Shown: one piece after another, positions 1-5,076 of the stretch
Layout: every line of letters starts with the position of its first letter
How positions within the stretch are numbered: position 1 is the first letter of the stretch
Source: Hyphomicrobiales bacterium
GTDB lineage: Bacteria > Pseudomonadota > Alphaproteobacteria > Rhizobiales > Aestuariivirgaceae
NCBI GenBank assembly: GCA_027030295.1
Contig: JALVFB010000035.1
Location: 1 to 5,076 of the forward strand
Direction of reading: 5' to 3'
Length of the DNA: 5,076 nt
Made by a program: the position numbers and the translations under genes
Notes under the pieces: model-generated
Told to the model about the DNA's origin: nothing
What the model saw: only the letters and a program-made list of their open reading frames with translations
Databases searched by the model: none

Positions 1-145
1 CTTCCGCCTCGTCGTCCGTGAACACATCGATGCCGGTTTCGCGCCGGTAACTGACGACCTCCAGCACGCCCACCAGCACCCCCGCCAGCAGGCTGATACC
101 GAAGCCGATCGCCAATCCGCCGATGATGGCCGTCCAATCCAGCAT
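1..145 (-). CDS. Small membrane-anchored protein of unknown function, partial (3' end outside window)
   Basis: This is the N-terminal 48 codons of a gene reading leftward off the window. Translation from the ATG at 145-143 begins MLDWTAIIGGLAIGFGISLL. It gives one strongly hydrophobic helix of about 25 residues (roughly residues 5-30, glycine and valine rich), followed by a polar stretch containing YRRETGIDVFTDDEAE. This suggests a single-pass inner-membrane protein with a soluble part after the helix. I do not recognise the family. A plus-strand frame across the same bases is also open, but its product is rich in H, Q and D and looks like an antisense shadow, whereas this frame has a sensible membrane helix. 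A purine-rich stretch (GGAGCGGAAAAG) precedes the start, but the Shine-Dalgarno match is weak. The gene lies 88 bp downstream of the CelD-like gene on the same strand, so co-transcription is possible. An inverted repeat (141-210) overlaps its start codon. Confidence 0.6.
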   Translation of the reverse strand, partial: MLDWTAIIGGLAIGFGISLLAGVLVGVLEVVSYRRETGIDVFTDDEAE

Positions 146-210
146 GAAAGCATACCACTTTTCCGCTCCGCTCTCCTGCCCTACAGAAAGACCGGCATGC
201 TTTCAATGCT
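141..210 (-). repeat. Inverted repeat overlapping a start codon
   Basis: The arms are 141-153 (AGCATGAAAGCAT) and 197-210 (ATGCTTTCAATGCT). The reverse complement of the second arm, AGCATTGAAAGCAT, matches the first except for one extra T. The arms are separated by 43 bases. In minus-strand RNA the two could pair as a 13-bp stem with a single bulge, and that stem would include the ATG at 145-143 of the leftmost gene. The arms are seen directly; a regulatory role is inference. Confidence 0.6.
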
Positions 211-233
211 CGCTCCCGGACGGCCTTGCGGGA

Positions 234-1475
234 TCAATGCGCCGCCTGTGGGCTGACCTCGCTTTCGTCATGCTCATGAATCTCGCTCAGGTGCAGAAAA
301 CTGCGCACGCCCGGCGGCAGCCGGTGATAGGCCTCGCGCAGCAACGGCCGCAGATGGCACAGATAGGTCTGCCCCAGCAGCCGCCCGCGCAGCGACAGCG
401 GCAGGAAATAGTTGCGCACGTCGGCCACGTGCGAACTCCAGCTTTCCTTGTGCGGCGCGGCGGGCACCAGCAGGTCGAACACCTTCATGCCGTCGGCCAC
501 CGCCAGCTTCTGCGAAAGGTGCATGTGCAGCCTGCCGATGGAAAGATCGGTCAGCTCCGGCTTGTGCGCCGTCAGATAGGCCAGGTGACGCCCCTTCCAG
601 CGAAAACCCATCTCCCACGAGAGCTGCTCGCCATCGGCCTCCAGCACGCTCAGCACCAGCGTGGGCCCCTGCGCATCGGCCATCATGCGCTCCGCCAGCC
701 GCGACAGAAAGGGCTCGGCGCGGTCATGGAACAGGGCGCGGGAAACCAGCCCTTTCTCGCGCAGCCAGCGCCGCTTGTTTTCCAGCATAACCGGAATGGC
801 GGCGCGGATTTCCTCCGGCGCCATCAGGCGGCGGAAGGAAAGCGCCGTTCCCAGATGCTTCTCCAGCCGGTTGCGTATCTTGCGGCGCCGCCGGCGCTGG
901 GTGCGCGAATAGCGCTTTTCCAGGTCGTCCGGCGTGGCAAAGGGAGAAAGATCCAGCCACGGCGCGCCATATTCCTCGGTCGTGGGCAGCGCGTGCCGGC
1001 GCAGAAAGGGCGCCGCCACCGCATCCGCGCGCACGAATTTCAACCGCAGCAGATCGGCCTGGTCATCCGCCTTCAGGATTTCCAGCGCCGCCGTCATCGC
1101 TTCAAGCAGCGCCACGCCCGAAAGCGAGGTGATGACATCGCCATATTGCCCGAAGGGGTCGGAAAGCCAGGTTATCAGCGTCAGATGCAGCGGATAGCGC
1201 ACCCGCATCAGCGGCCAGATGAGCACCGCCTCGCCGGCGCCGTCGCGCACCACGATGACGAGTGGCTCATATTTCGCGCCCTGGCTCCCCGCGAAGGCGT
1301 CTCCCCACGCCAGCGCCCAGGCGCTGCTCTGAAAGGCCTGTGTATCGCGCCCCGCCTGCCGTTCCAGCCGGCGCCACTCATCGGCCAACGCGGCCATGTC
1401 CCGCCGCGAGCGCACCACCTCGCACCGCCAGGCGGATAGCGGTCCGAATTGTTCAACTGCCGGAACGGCCGTCAT
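234..1475 (-). CDS. GNAT-fold acetyltransferase, CelD/BcsL family (Acetyltransf_6-type)
   Basis: This 413-residue protein resembles the CelD/BcsL group of GNAT acyltransferases, which are often linked to cellulose, exopolysaccharide or other envelope-glycan modification; the substrate here is unknown. The N-terminal part (about 15-175) holds the family's opening pattern, with DMAALADEWRRLE at 26-38 and an SSAWALAWGDAF segment at 50-61. The C-terminal GNAT-like domain spans about 190-347. It starts with a very basic helix (RTQRRRRRKIRNRL, 191-204), continues through the ENKRRW segment near 232 and a strand pair around 274-302, and ends with the family signature FDLLVPAAPHKESW (333-346), whose lysine and tryptophan match the usual 'fD...yK..w' pattern. 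No signal peptide is evident, so it is probably cytoplasmic. Start choice: the ATG at 1475 has GGGAGG nine bases upstream. An in-frame ATG at 1553 also has GGAGG eight bases upstream and would add 26 residues, but that stretch uses codons (AGG, AGA, GGA) unlike the rest of the gene. The frame stays open to 1691. Family call is firm; start is uncertain. Confidence 0.85.
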   Translation of the reverse strand: MTAVPAVEQFGPLSAWRCEVVRSRRDMAALADEWRRLERQAGRDTQAFQSSAWALAWGDAFAGSQGAKYEPLVIVVRDGAGEAVLIWPLMRVRYPLHLTLITWLSDPFGQYGDVITSLSGVALLEAMTAALEILKADDQADLLRLKFVRADAVAAPFLRRHALPTTEEYGAPWLDLSPFATPDDLEKRYSRTQRRRRRKIRNRLEKHLGTALSFRRLMAPEEIRAAIPVMLENKRRWLREKGLVSRALFHDRAEPFLSRLAERMMADAQGPTLVLSVLEADGEQLSWEMGFRWKGRHLAYLTAHKPELTDLSIGRLHMHLSQKLAVADGMKVFDLLVPAAPHKESWSSHVADVRNYFLPLSLRGRLLGQTYLCHLRPLLREAYHRLPPGVRSFLHLSEIHEHDESEVSPQAAH

Positions 1476-1640
1476 GCCTCCGATCCTCCCCGTCATGGTG
1501 GAAACGATTCCCTCTTCGCCGCATCTCCTTGCACCCGGCTCCGAAAATGACATCACGCTACCCTCCCGAACGTTAATTCCGGCATAATGTTCATCCTGAA
1601 ACATGCGAGCCCACGCCCCTCGTGTCCCATCATGAGACTC

Positions 1641-1669
1641 TTGACGAAAAATCCGTGACGCTCGATAAG
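1641..1669 (+). promoter_or_regulatory. Sigma70-type promoter of the tRNA-Leu gene
   Basis: The -35 box is TTGACG (1641-1646, five of six to consensus), followed by a 17-base spacer and a -10 box GATAAG (1664-1669, four of six). Transcription would start near 1676, giving a leader of about 46 bases before the mature tRNA 5' end, which RNase P would remove. Position and spacing fit a strong tRNA promoter. Confidence 0.7.
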
Positions 1670-1721
1670 AATGCAGCAAGATTCCTGCCATCCGCCGGCA
1701 AGTCCGGCGCGGAGAACCGTT

Positions 1722-1808
1722 GCCCCTGTGGCGGAACTGGTAGACGCGGCAGACTCAAAATCTGCTGGCCTTCGGGCCGTGCCCGTTCGACTCGGGCCAG
1801 GGGCACCA
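1722..1808 (+). tRNA. tRNA-Leu (anticodon CAA)
   Basis: This is a complete class II tRNA with encoded CCA. The acceptor stem GCCCCTG (1722-1728) pairs with CAGGGGC (1798-1804), followed by discriminator A1805 and CCA 1806-1808. The anticodon stem GCAGA/TCTGC encloses the loop CTCAAAA, giving anticodon CAA, which reads the leucine codon TTG. A long variable arm (about TGGCCTTCGGGCCGT), as expected for leucine, follows. The T arm is GCCCG-TTCGACT-CGGGC. The D loop contains the expected GG (AACTGGTAGA). A T run begins directly after the CCA (1809-1813) and may help end transcription. No integrase or duplicated tRNA end is visible nearby, so there is no sign of use as an attachment site within this window. 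Confidence 0.97.
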
Positions 1809-1835
1809 TTTTTCATTCGCCATTGTGAAAGGGAA

Positions 1836-1863
1836 AAGGACCGCCCGGTTGCGGACGGTCCTT
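1836..1863 (-). terminator. Terminator hairpin between the tRNA and the BA14K-like gene
   Basis: AAGGACCG (1836-1843) and CGGTCCTT (1856-1863) pair. After one C/A mismatch the stem continues as CCG/CGG around a GTTG loop, giving 11 pairs in total. Read on the minus strand the hairpin is followed by TTTTCCCTTT, a T-rich tail, so it best serves as intrinsic terminator for the BA14K-like gene, whose stop codon lies 25 bases upstream. In the plus direction there is no T tract after the stem, but the hairpin may still help block read-through from the tRNA. Confidence 0.7.
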
Positions 1864-1887
1864 CATGCGCTTCACTCGCATCGCGCC

Positions 1888-2217
1888 TCAGCGGCAGAAC
1901 CTCAGCCTGCCGGAATAGGTGCGGTAATAGCCCGTCTCGGGATTGAAGCTGCGATACTTGCTCATGCAGTAGTCATACCACTCCGGCGTCCACGGACGCG
2001 GACGGTAGTAACGAACCCTGCGCTGGCGCCGCCGCCACTTGCGCTTGTTCTTGCGAATGGCCGAGGCGATGATGGCCGTGGTCGCCACGCCCACGCCAAG
2101 CCCGATCAGGAAATTGCCGGTCTTCGACGCCGCCTGCGCTTCCGTCGGCGCCGCGCCCATGGCGGCCAGGCTCAGCGCTCCGGCGAACAGGGTGGCAAGT
2201 CCGAATTTCTTCAGCAT
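1888..2217 (-). CDS. BA14K-like small exported/membrane protein
   Basis: This 109-residue protein carries a likely Sec signal peptide: MLKKF, then a hydrophobic core, ending at AQA|AS with cleavage after residue 29. A second hydrophobic, glycine-rich segment (about 36-54) may be a membrane anchor. Next comes a strongly basic stretch with RKNKRKWRRRQRRVRYY at 55-71. The C-terminus (about 79-109) matches the BA14K pattern known from Brucella and other Hyphomicrobiales: an EWYDYC segment, KYRSFNPETGYY, then YSGRLRFC, with two cysteines (84 and 108) in the usual places. BA14K proteins are envelope-associated; immunoreactivity and lectin-like activity were reported for the Brucella member, but the role here is unknown. 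Start choice: the ATG at 2217 has AGGAGG nine bases upstream and begins the signal peptide. The frame is open to an ATG at 2268, which would add 17 charged residues before the signal and sits at the predicted transcription start. Confidence 0.85.
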   Translation of the reverse strand: MLKKFGLATLFAGALSLAAMGAAPTEAQAASKTGNFLIGLGVGVATTAIIASAIRKNKRKWRRRQRRVRYYRPRPWTPEWYDYCMSKYRSFNPETGYYRTYSGRLRFCR

Positions 2218-2274
2218 CTCGAAAGCCCTCCTCTCTGGCTCCATCTTCAGGTCCCGTTCCTGCCCCACACCCTG

Positions 2275-2303
2275 AATTTAGGCGCACTTTCGGGCGGGAA
2301 CAA
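2275..2303 (-). promoter_or_regulatory. Candidate promoter of the BA14K-like gene
   Basis: On the minus strand, TTGTTC (2303-2298) and TAAATT (2280-2275) are separated by 17 bases. The -10 matches consensus at four of six positions; the -35 keeps the TTG. Transcription would begin near 2268, about 50 bases before the preferred start codon at 2217, which leaves room for the AGGAGG ribosome binding site. Inferred from sequence only. Confidence 0.45.
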
Positions 2304-2340
2304 GGAATGCTTCATCGACGAGAACACTGCCAGAGAGCAT

Positions 2341-2358
2341 CTGAACGCAGGCTGAACG
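2341..2358. repeat. Tandem CTGAACG direct repeat, 11-bp period
   Basis: CTGAACG occurs at 2341-2347 and again at 2352-2358, separated by CAGG. The period of 11 bp places both copies on the same face of the helix. The pair lies roughly 80 bases upstream of the inferred start of the BA14K-like transcript, a plausible position for an activator site. The responsible protein is not identifiable from the sequence. Confidence 0.45.
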
Positions 2359-2403
2359 AACCTGTCAGCAATCGGCCAGATTTCGCGCGGCGCCCGGCAC
2401 GAC

Positions 2404-2422
2404 ATCTTCGCCGCCGGAAGAT
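2404..2422 (-). terminator. Weak hairpin just after the DsrC-like stop codon
   Basis: ATCTTC (2404-2409) and GAAGAT (2417-2422) form a perfect 6-bp stem around a 7-base GC-rich loop, directly downstream of the stop codon of the DsrC-like gene on the minus strand. No T run follows, so it is not a classic intrinsic terminator. It may mark the 3' end of the transcript or protect it. Confidence 0.25.
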
Positions 2423-2423
2423 T

Positions 2424-2762
2424 TCAATATCCACCCTTGCGCCGCGACTCCGGCAGTCCGGCGATGCGCCCGGCCTGCTTGGAGGGATCCAGCGGAAACA
2501 GATCATAGACGTCCTTCTGCTTCACCTTCTCCCCCCATTTTTCGCTCATGGCCTTGATGATGGTGCGGGTGTTGGGCTGGTTGCCGTTGTTGTTGAAATA
2601 TTCGTCGCGCAGATAGTTGATGATGTCCCAATGCTTTTCCGTCAGCGTGATGCCTTCCGCCTCGGCCATGGCCTCGGCCAGCTCCTCGCTCCAGTCGGCG
2701 GCGTTCACCAGATAGCCACGCTCGTCCGTCTCGATTTCCTTGCCGTTGAAATTGAAGCCCAT
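2424..2762 (-). CDS. DsrC/TusE-superfamily protein lacking all cysteines
   Basis: This 112-residue cytoplasmic protein aligns with E. coli TusE and DsrC almost end to end: FNGKEIETDERGYL (4-17), the DWSEELAEAMAEAEGI segment (23-38), TEKHWDIINYLRDEYF (41-56), IIKAMSEKWGE (68-78), LFPLDPSKQAGRIAGLP (88-104). Length is normal for the family. In TusE (2-thiouridine sulfur relay) and DsrC (dissimilatory sulfur metabolism), a conserved penultimate cysteine on the C-terminal arm carries the sulfur, and DsrC has a second cysteine about ten residues earlier. Here the tail is ESRRKGGY and the second position is glycine 98; no cysteine occurs anywhere in the protein. The alternative reading of the 3' end does not restore a cysteine, so a frameshift is unlikely. 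Cysteine-free members have been described as a separate, possibly regulatory group (named RspA in the DsrC literature, as I recall). The start at 2762 has AGGAGG seven bases upstream. The gene lies 51 bp after ELM1 on the same strand, so it is probably in one operon. Sulfur transfer by the known mechanism is excluded; a binding or regulatory role is inferred. Confidence 0.9.
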   Translation of the reverse strand: MGFNFNGKEIETDERGYLVNAADWSEELAEAMAEAEGITLTEKHWDIINYLRDEYFNNNGNQPNTRTIIKAMSEKWGEKVKQKDVYDLFPLDPSKQAGRIAGLPESRRKGGY

Positions 2763-2813
2763 TTCCTTGCCTCCTCTTCTGCTGTCCGTTCGACAACGGT
2801 CGCGCGATATATT

Positions 2814-3893
2814 TCACGCTTCCAGCCAGTTCGCAATGCGGCGCACCGCCTCTTCCAGCGCCGTTTCCCGCGAAACGGAAGAGCCGCGGCCACAGACCGG
2901 CGCCGCCTCGCCCAGCCAGGCGGCCCGCCCCCGCGCCACCAGCCGGTCGCAAAAGACCCTCATGTCGCGCGGCGGAGTGAGAATCCCGCGCACCGCCAGC
3001 CACCGCGCCAGCCCCGCTTGCGCCCGCCACTTCGGCGCAAGCGGGCTGCGCCGCATGGGAAACAGGAACACCCGCCGGCCCGTGCGCACCGCTTCCGCGA
3101 CCATCGAGGCCGAATCGGCGGTCGCCACGAAGCAGTCCGCCAGCGCCAGAATGGCCCGGTGGGGATTGTCCTCTCGCTTGCCACCGCTCCGCCAGAAATG
3201 AAACCATCCCGGTTGCGACAGCGCCTCGTGCAGCGCCCGCGCCTGCCGGATACCCGTGCGCGGCGAGGTGGAAACCAGCCAGCCGCCGCCCGTTTGCGCG
3301 CGAAAGTGTTCCACCGCCCGCCCCAGCCGTTTCGCATCTTCCGCGTCGAACACCACCGGCCAGCGCGCGCCACCCACCAGCACCCCCGTCCATGGCCGCG
3401 GCAGATGCGCGAATTTCTCCCGCCAGCGCGCCAGCTCCGCCGCCTCCTCCACCGGCGGCGGCGCCGGCGGCAGGTCCAGCATCACCACGTTGGGCAGATC
3501 CTCCGGCAGCCCGTATTGCGGCGTCGTCAGCACCAGATCGAACCAGGAAAGCGGCGCCCTCGGCCGCCCCAGCCAGACGATGCGCGCTTCCCGGTTCCGC
3601 CGCCGCAGCCAGCGCGCCACCGGCACCGAGCGCCGTCCCACGCCGATGATCAGATCCGGCCACGGCGGTGCCAGGCGCGCACGCGCGGTGCGCTGCAACA
3701 CCGCCGTTCCGGGTGGAATCAGAATGTTCGGAATAATGCGCAAGACATTGTATGAAAGCGGTTTCTCTTCAATTATTGAATCAGTTTCCAAGGTCGCCCG
3801 CACCATCGCGGCCAGCGCCAGCGCCTGGGCGTTGTCGCCAGCGCGTGCCCCGGTCAGCACCCAGATGCGTCTCTGTCCGCCTTCACTGCCCAT
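2814..3893 (-). CDS. ELM1-family protein (mitochondrial fission ELM1-like, putative glycosyltransferase fold)
   Basis: This 359-residue protein is recognised as a bacterial member of the ELM1 family (formerly DUF1022), named after the plant mitochondrial fission protein. The bacterial proteins resemble GT-B glycosyltransferases and are common in Alphaproteobacteria; their substrate is not established. Landmarks: IWVLTGARAGDNAQALALA (10-28), the usual N-terminal nucleotide-sugar-like loop; IGVGRRSVPVARWL (83-96); LGRPRAPLSWFDLVL (108-122), matching the family's 'dPR..p..FD'; VLVGGARW (171-178); STSPRT (208-213); ADCFVATADSASMVAEAVRTGRRVFLF (252-278), the most conserved block; and RVFCDRL near 312. 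No signal peptide or membrane helix is seen. Start choice: the ATG at 3893 places the conserved block at the expected distance but has no good ribosome site. An in-frame TTG at 3905 has GAGG five bases upstream and may be the true start. The frame stays open to 4016, which would overlap the SulP gene. It is followed by the DsrC-like gene and is divergent from SulP. Confidence 0.85.
   Translation of the reverse strand: MGSEGGQRRIWVLTGARAGDNAQALALAAMVRATLETDSIIEEKPLSYNVLRIIPNILIPPGTAVLQRTARARLAPPWPDLIIGVGRRSVPVARWLRRRNREARIVWLGRPRAPLSWFDLVLTTPQYGLPEDLPNVVMLDLPPAPPPVEEAAELARWREKFAHLPRPWTGVLVGGARWPVVFDAEDAKRLGRAVEHFRAQTGGGWLVSTSPRTGIRQARALHEALSQPGWFHFWRSGGKREDNPHRAILALADCFVATADSASMVAEAVRTGRRVFLFPMRRSPLAPKWRAQAGLARWLAVRGILTPPRDMRVFCDRLVARGRAAWLGEAAPVCGRGSSVSRETALEEAVRRIANWLEA
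3013..3045. repeat. 12-bp perfect inverted repeat inside the ELM1-like gene
   Basis: CCCGCTTGCGCC (3013-3024) and GGCGCAAGCGGG (3034-3045) are exact reverse complements around a 9-base loop. Allowing a single-base bulge, the arms extend by CAG/CTG to 15 pairs. The repeat lies in codons for the poorly conserved SPLAPKWRAQAGL stretch (about residues 283-295). No T run follows on either strand, so it is not a terminator. Confidence 0.6.
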
Positions 3894-3920
3894 ATGCGCA
3901 GCCAATTTGTCCTCTTGCCC

Positions 3921-3930
3921 ACATGCATGT
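3921..3930. promoter_or_regulatory. Perfect palindrome ACATGCATGT between divergent genes
   Basis: This 10-bp perfect palindrome sits in the 92-bp spacer between the ELM1-like gene and the SulP gene, just downstream of a candidate -10 box for the ELM1 direction. Its position would suit an operator acting on one or both promoters. Chance occurrence is quite possible, and no regulator gene is nearby. Confidence 0.25.
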
Positions 3931-3938
3931 CTTTCCGC

Positions 3939-3947
3939 CTTATGGCA
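3939..3947 (-). promoter_or_regulatory. Candidate extended -10 element for the ELM1-DsrC-like unit
   Basis: On the minus strand this reads TGCCATAAG: a -10 hexamer CATAAG (four of six to consensus) preceded by the TGn of an extended -10. The -35 region is poor, which extended -10 promoters tolerate. Transcription would start near 3932, some 27-39 bases before the candidate start codons at 3905 and 3893. Confidence 0.3.
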
Positions 3948-3985
3948 GAAGGGATGCGGGAGCGAAAGCCACGCGGGAGAAGCCG

Positions 3986-5076
3986 ATGCCGGCGAAAGGT
4001 TCACACGAGCGGACAAGGGAGCGGGCGGGGCCGCTGGCGCGCCTGCTGCCGCCGGGGCTGGCGCGCCTGCGTGAACTCAGCGACCCTGCCGTGCTGAAGG
4101 GCGACGCCATCGCCGGCGTTTCCGTCGCCCTGCTGCTCATTCCGCAGAGCATGGCCTTCGCGCAGCTTGCCGGCCTGCCCATACAGGCCGGCCTGTTCGC
4201 CGCCCTGTTGCCGCCCGTTTTCGCTTCCCTGTTCGGATCCTCGCGCCAGCTGGTCACCGGGCCGGTGTCCCTCATCTCGCTCATGACCTTCGCCGCCATC
4301 GCCCCGCTGGCCGGCGGCGACGTGCAGACCGCCCTGAAGCTCGCCATGCTGCTGGCCCTGCTGGTGGGCATCATCCAGATCGGCCTCGGCCTGCTGCGCC
4401 TCGGCGTGCTGGTGGACTTCCTCTCCCACCCGGTGGTGGTGGGCTTCACCAACGCCGCCGTCATCATCATCGCCACCGCCCAGATGGGCAAGCTGTTCGG
4501 CGTTTCCGCGCCCAGGGGCCAGTGGCATTTCCAGACCGTCTGGCACACGTTGCAGGCCATCGCCCATGGCGTGCACTGGCCCACCGTGCTCATGGCCGTC
4601 TTCAGCATCGCCGTCATCATCGGCGTACGCCGCCTGCGCCGCGACCTGCCCGCGGTGCTCATCGCCGTGGCGCTGGCCACGCTGGCTTCAACGCTCACCG
4701 GCTACGCCGACCTCGGCGGCAAGGTCATCGGAAACATTCCCGGCGGCCTGCCCGCCCCCGCCCTGCCCGCGCTCGACATGAACGCCGCCGCCGCGCTCAT
4801 TCCTTCCGCCATCGTCATCGCCCTGCTCGGCTATCTGGAAACCGTTTCCATCGCCCGCGCGCTCGCCGCCCGCACCCGCGAACGCATCAGCGCCAACCAG
4901 GAGCTGTTCGGCCAGGGCGCGGCCAACCTCGCCGCCGCCTTTTCCGGCGCCTGGCCCGTGGCCGGCTCGTTCTCGCGCTCGGCGGTGAACCTGGACAACG
5001 GCGCCCGCACGCCCTTCGCAGCCGTCGTCGCCAGCGCCGTGGTGGCCGCCACGCTGCTGTTCCTCACCCCGCTCCT
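3986..5076 (+). CDS. SulP-family inorganic anion transporter (sulfate permease type), partial
   Basis: 363 codons are present and the frame remains open at the right edge. SulP/SLC26 proteins move sulfate, bicarbonate or other anions across the inner membrane; the substrate cannot be fixed from sequence. After a basic cytoplasmic N-terminus (1-35) come the family motifs: GDAIAGVSVALLLIPQSMAFAQLAGLP (39-65, first helix), GLFAALLPPVFASLFGSSRQLVTGPVSL (69-96), a FLSHPVVVGFTNAAVIII segment (145-162), and ANQELFGQGAANLAAAFSGAWPVAGSFSRSAVN (303-335), the SulP signature late in the transport domain. At least eight hydrophobic segments can be followed. The missing part should hold the last helices and, in most members, a C-terminal STAS domain. 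The start at 3986 has GGGAGA six bases upstream, and no in-frame alternative start lies close before it. It is divergent from the ELM1-like gene; no strong sigma70 promoter is evident in the short spacer on this strand. Confidence 0.93.
   Translation, partial: MPAKGSHERTRERAGPLARLLPPGLARLRELSDPAVLKGDAIAGVSVALLLIPQSMAFAQLAGLPIQAGLFAALLPPVFASLFGSSRQLVTGPVSLISLMTFAAIAPLAGGDVQTALKLAMLLALLVGIIQIGLGLLRLGVLVDFLSHPVVVGFTNAAVIIIATAQMGKLFGVSAPRGQWHFQTVWHTLQAIAHGVHWPTVLMAVFSIAVIIGVRRLRRDLPAVLIAVALATLASTLTGYADLGGKVIGNIPGGLPAPALPALDMNAAAALIPSAIVIALLGYLETVSIARALAARTRERISANQELFGQGAANLAAAFSGAWPVAGSFSRSAVNLDNGARTPFAAVVASAVVAATLLFLTPL

Noticed and set aside
123..1439. Long plus-strand open frame of 438 codons
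   Set aside because: It lies antisense to the CelD-like gene. Its product is dominated by Q, H, R and P with no recognisable domain, as expected from the opposite strand of a GC-rich gene.
1722..1808. tRNA-Leu as an integration site for a mobile element
   Set aside because: No integrase, duplicated tRNA 3' end or foreign-looking composition is present downstream; the following genes look like normal chromosome.
2786..2799. Small hairpin CCGTT-CGAC-AACGG between the ELM1-like and DsrC-like genes
   Set aside because: The stem is only 5 bp with no T run on the minus strand, so it is unlikely to end transcription between the two genes.
2503..3663. Minus-strand open frame of 386 codons overlapping two genes
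   Set aside because: It is a shifted frame over the ELM1-like and DsrC-like genes with an A/G/R-rich product and no family resemblance.
2307..3755. Long plus-strand open frame of 482 codons
   Set aside because: It runs antisense to both the DsrC-like and ELM1-like genes and is extremely rich in R, P and H. The opposite strand carries two recognised families with good ribosome sites.
4169..4192. 9-bp inverted repeat GCCGGCCTG / CAGGCCGGC in the SulP gene
   Set aside because: It falls in codons of a conserved SulP helix (AGLP...AGL) and is explained by GC-rich codons for repeated Ala-Gly-Leu; no regulatory position.
3940..4698. Minus-strand open frame of 252 codons
   Set aside because: It is antisense to the SulP gene, which has clear family motifs; the product is low-complexity and rich in S, A, T and M.

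Overview
This is a GC-rich window. Its gene content points to an alphaproteobacterium, most likely Hyphomicrobiales (Rhizobiales) or a near relative. The markers are a BA14K-type small exported protein, a bacterial ELM1-family protein and a CelD/BcsL-type acetyltransferase. This placement rests on family recognition only; no ribosomal marker is present.

Layout, left to right. The window opens inside a minus-strand gene for a small protein with an N-terminal membrane helix (start at 145, 3' end beyond the left edge). Upstream of it on the same strand is a GNAT-fold acetyltransferase of the CelD/BcsL type (234-1475). A divergent spacer follows, holding a clear sigma70-type promoter that drives a plus-strand tRNA-Leu(CAA) gene (1722-1808). 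Next comes a convergent terminator hairpin, then a minus-strand BA14K-like exported or membrane protein (1888-2217) with its own promoter. A minus-strand pair follows: an ELM1-family glycosyltransferase-like protein (2814-3893) and, 51 bp downstream, a DsrC/TusE-superfamily protein (2424-2762). A SulP-family anion transporter (3986 to the right edge) is divergent from ELM1. It is cut by the window before any STAS domain could appear.

How the genes relate. The ELM1-like and DsrC-like genes look like one transcription unit, but no published functional link is known to me. The CelD-like enzyme and the small membrane protein may also be co-transcribed (88 bp apart). The tRNA, BA14K-like and SulP genes look like independent units. 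No integrase, transposase, CRISPR array, phage gene or defence gene is visible, so the window reads as ordinary chromosome.

Most interesting points. The DsrC/TusE-family protein is intact and well conserved but contains no cysteine at all, so it cannot perform the persulfide or trisulfide chemistry that defines the family. There is also a near-perfect 13/14-nt inverted repeat that could hide the start codon of the first gene in its mRNA. I found no convincing wholly new multi-gene system.
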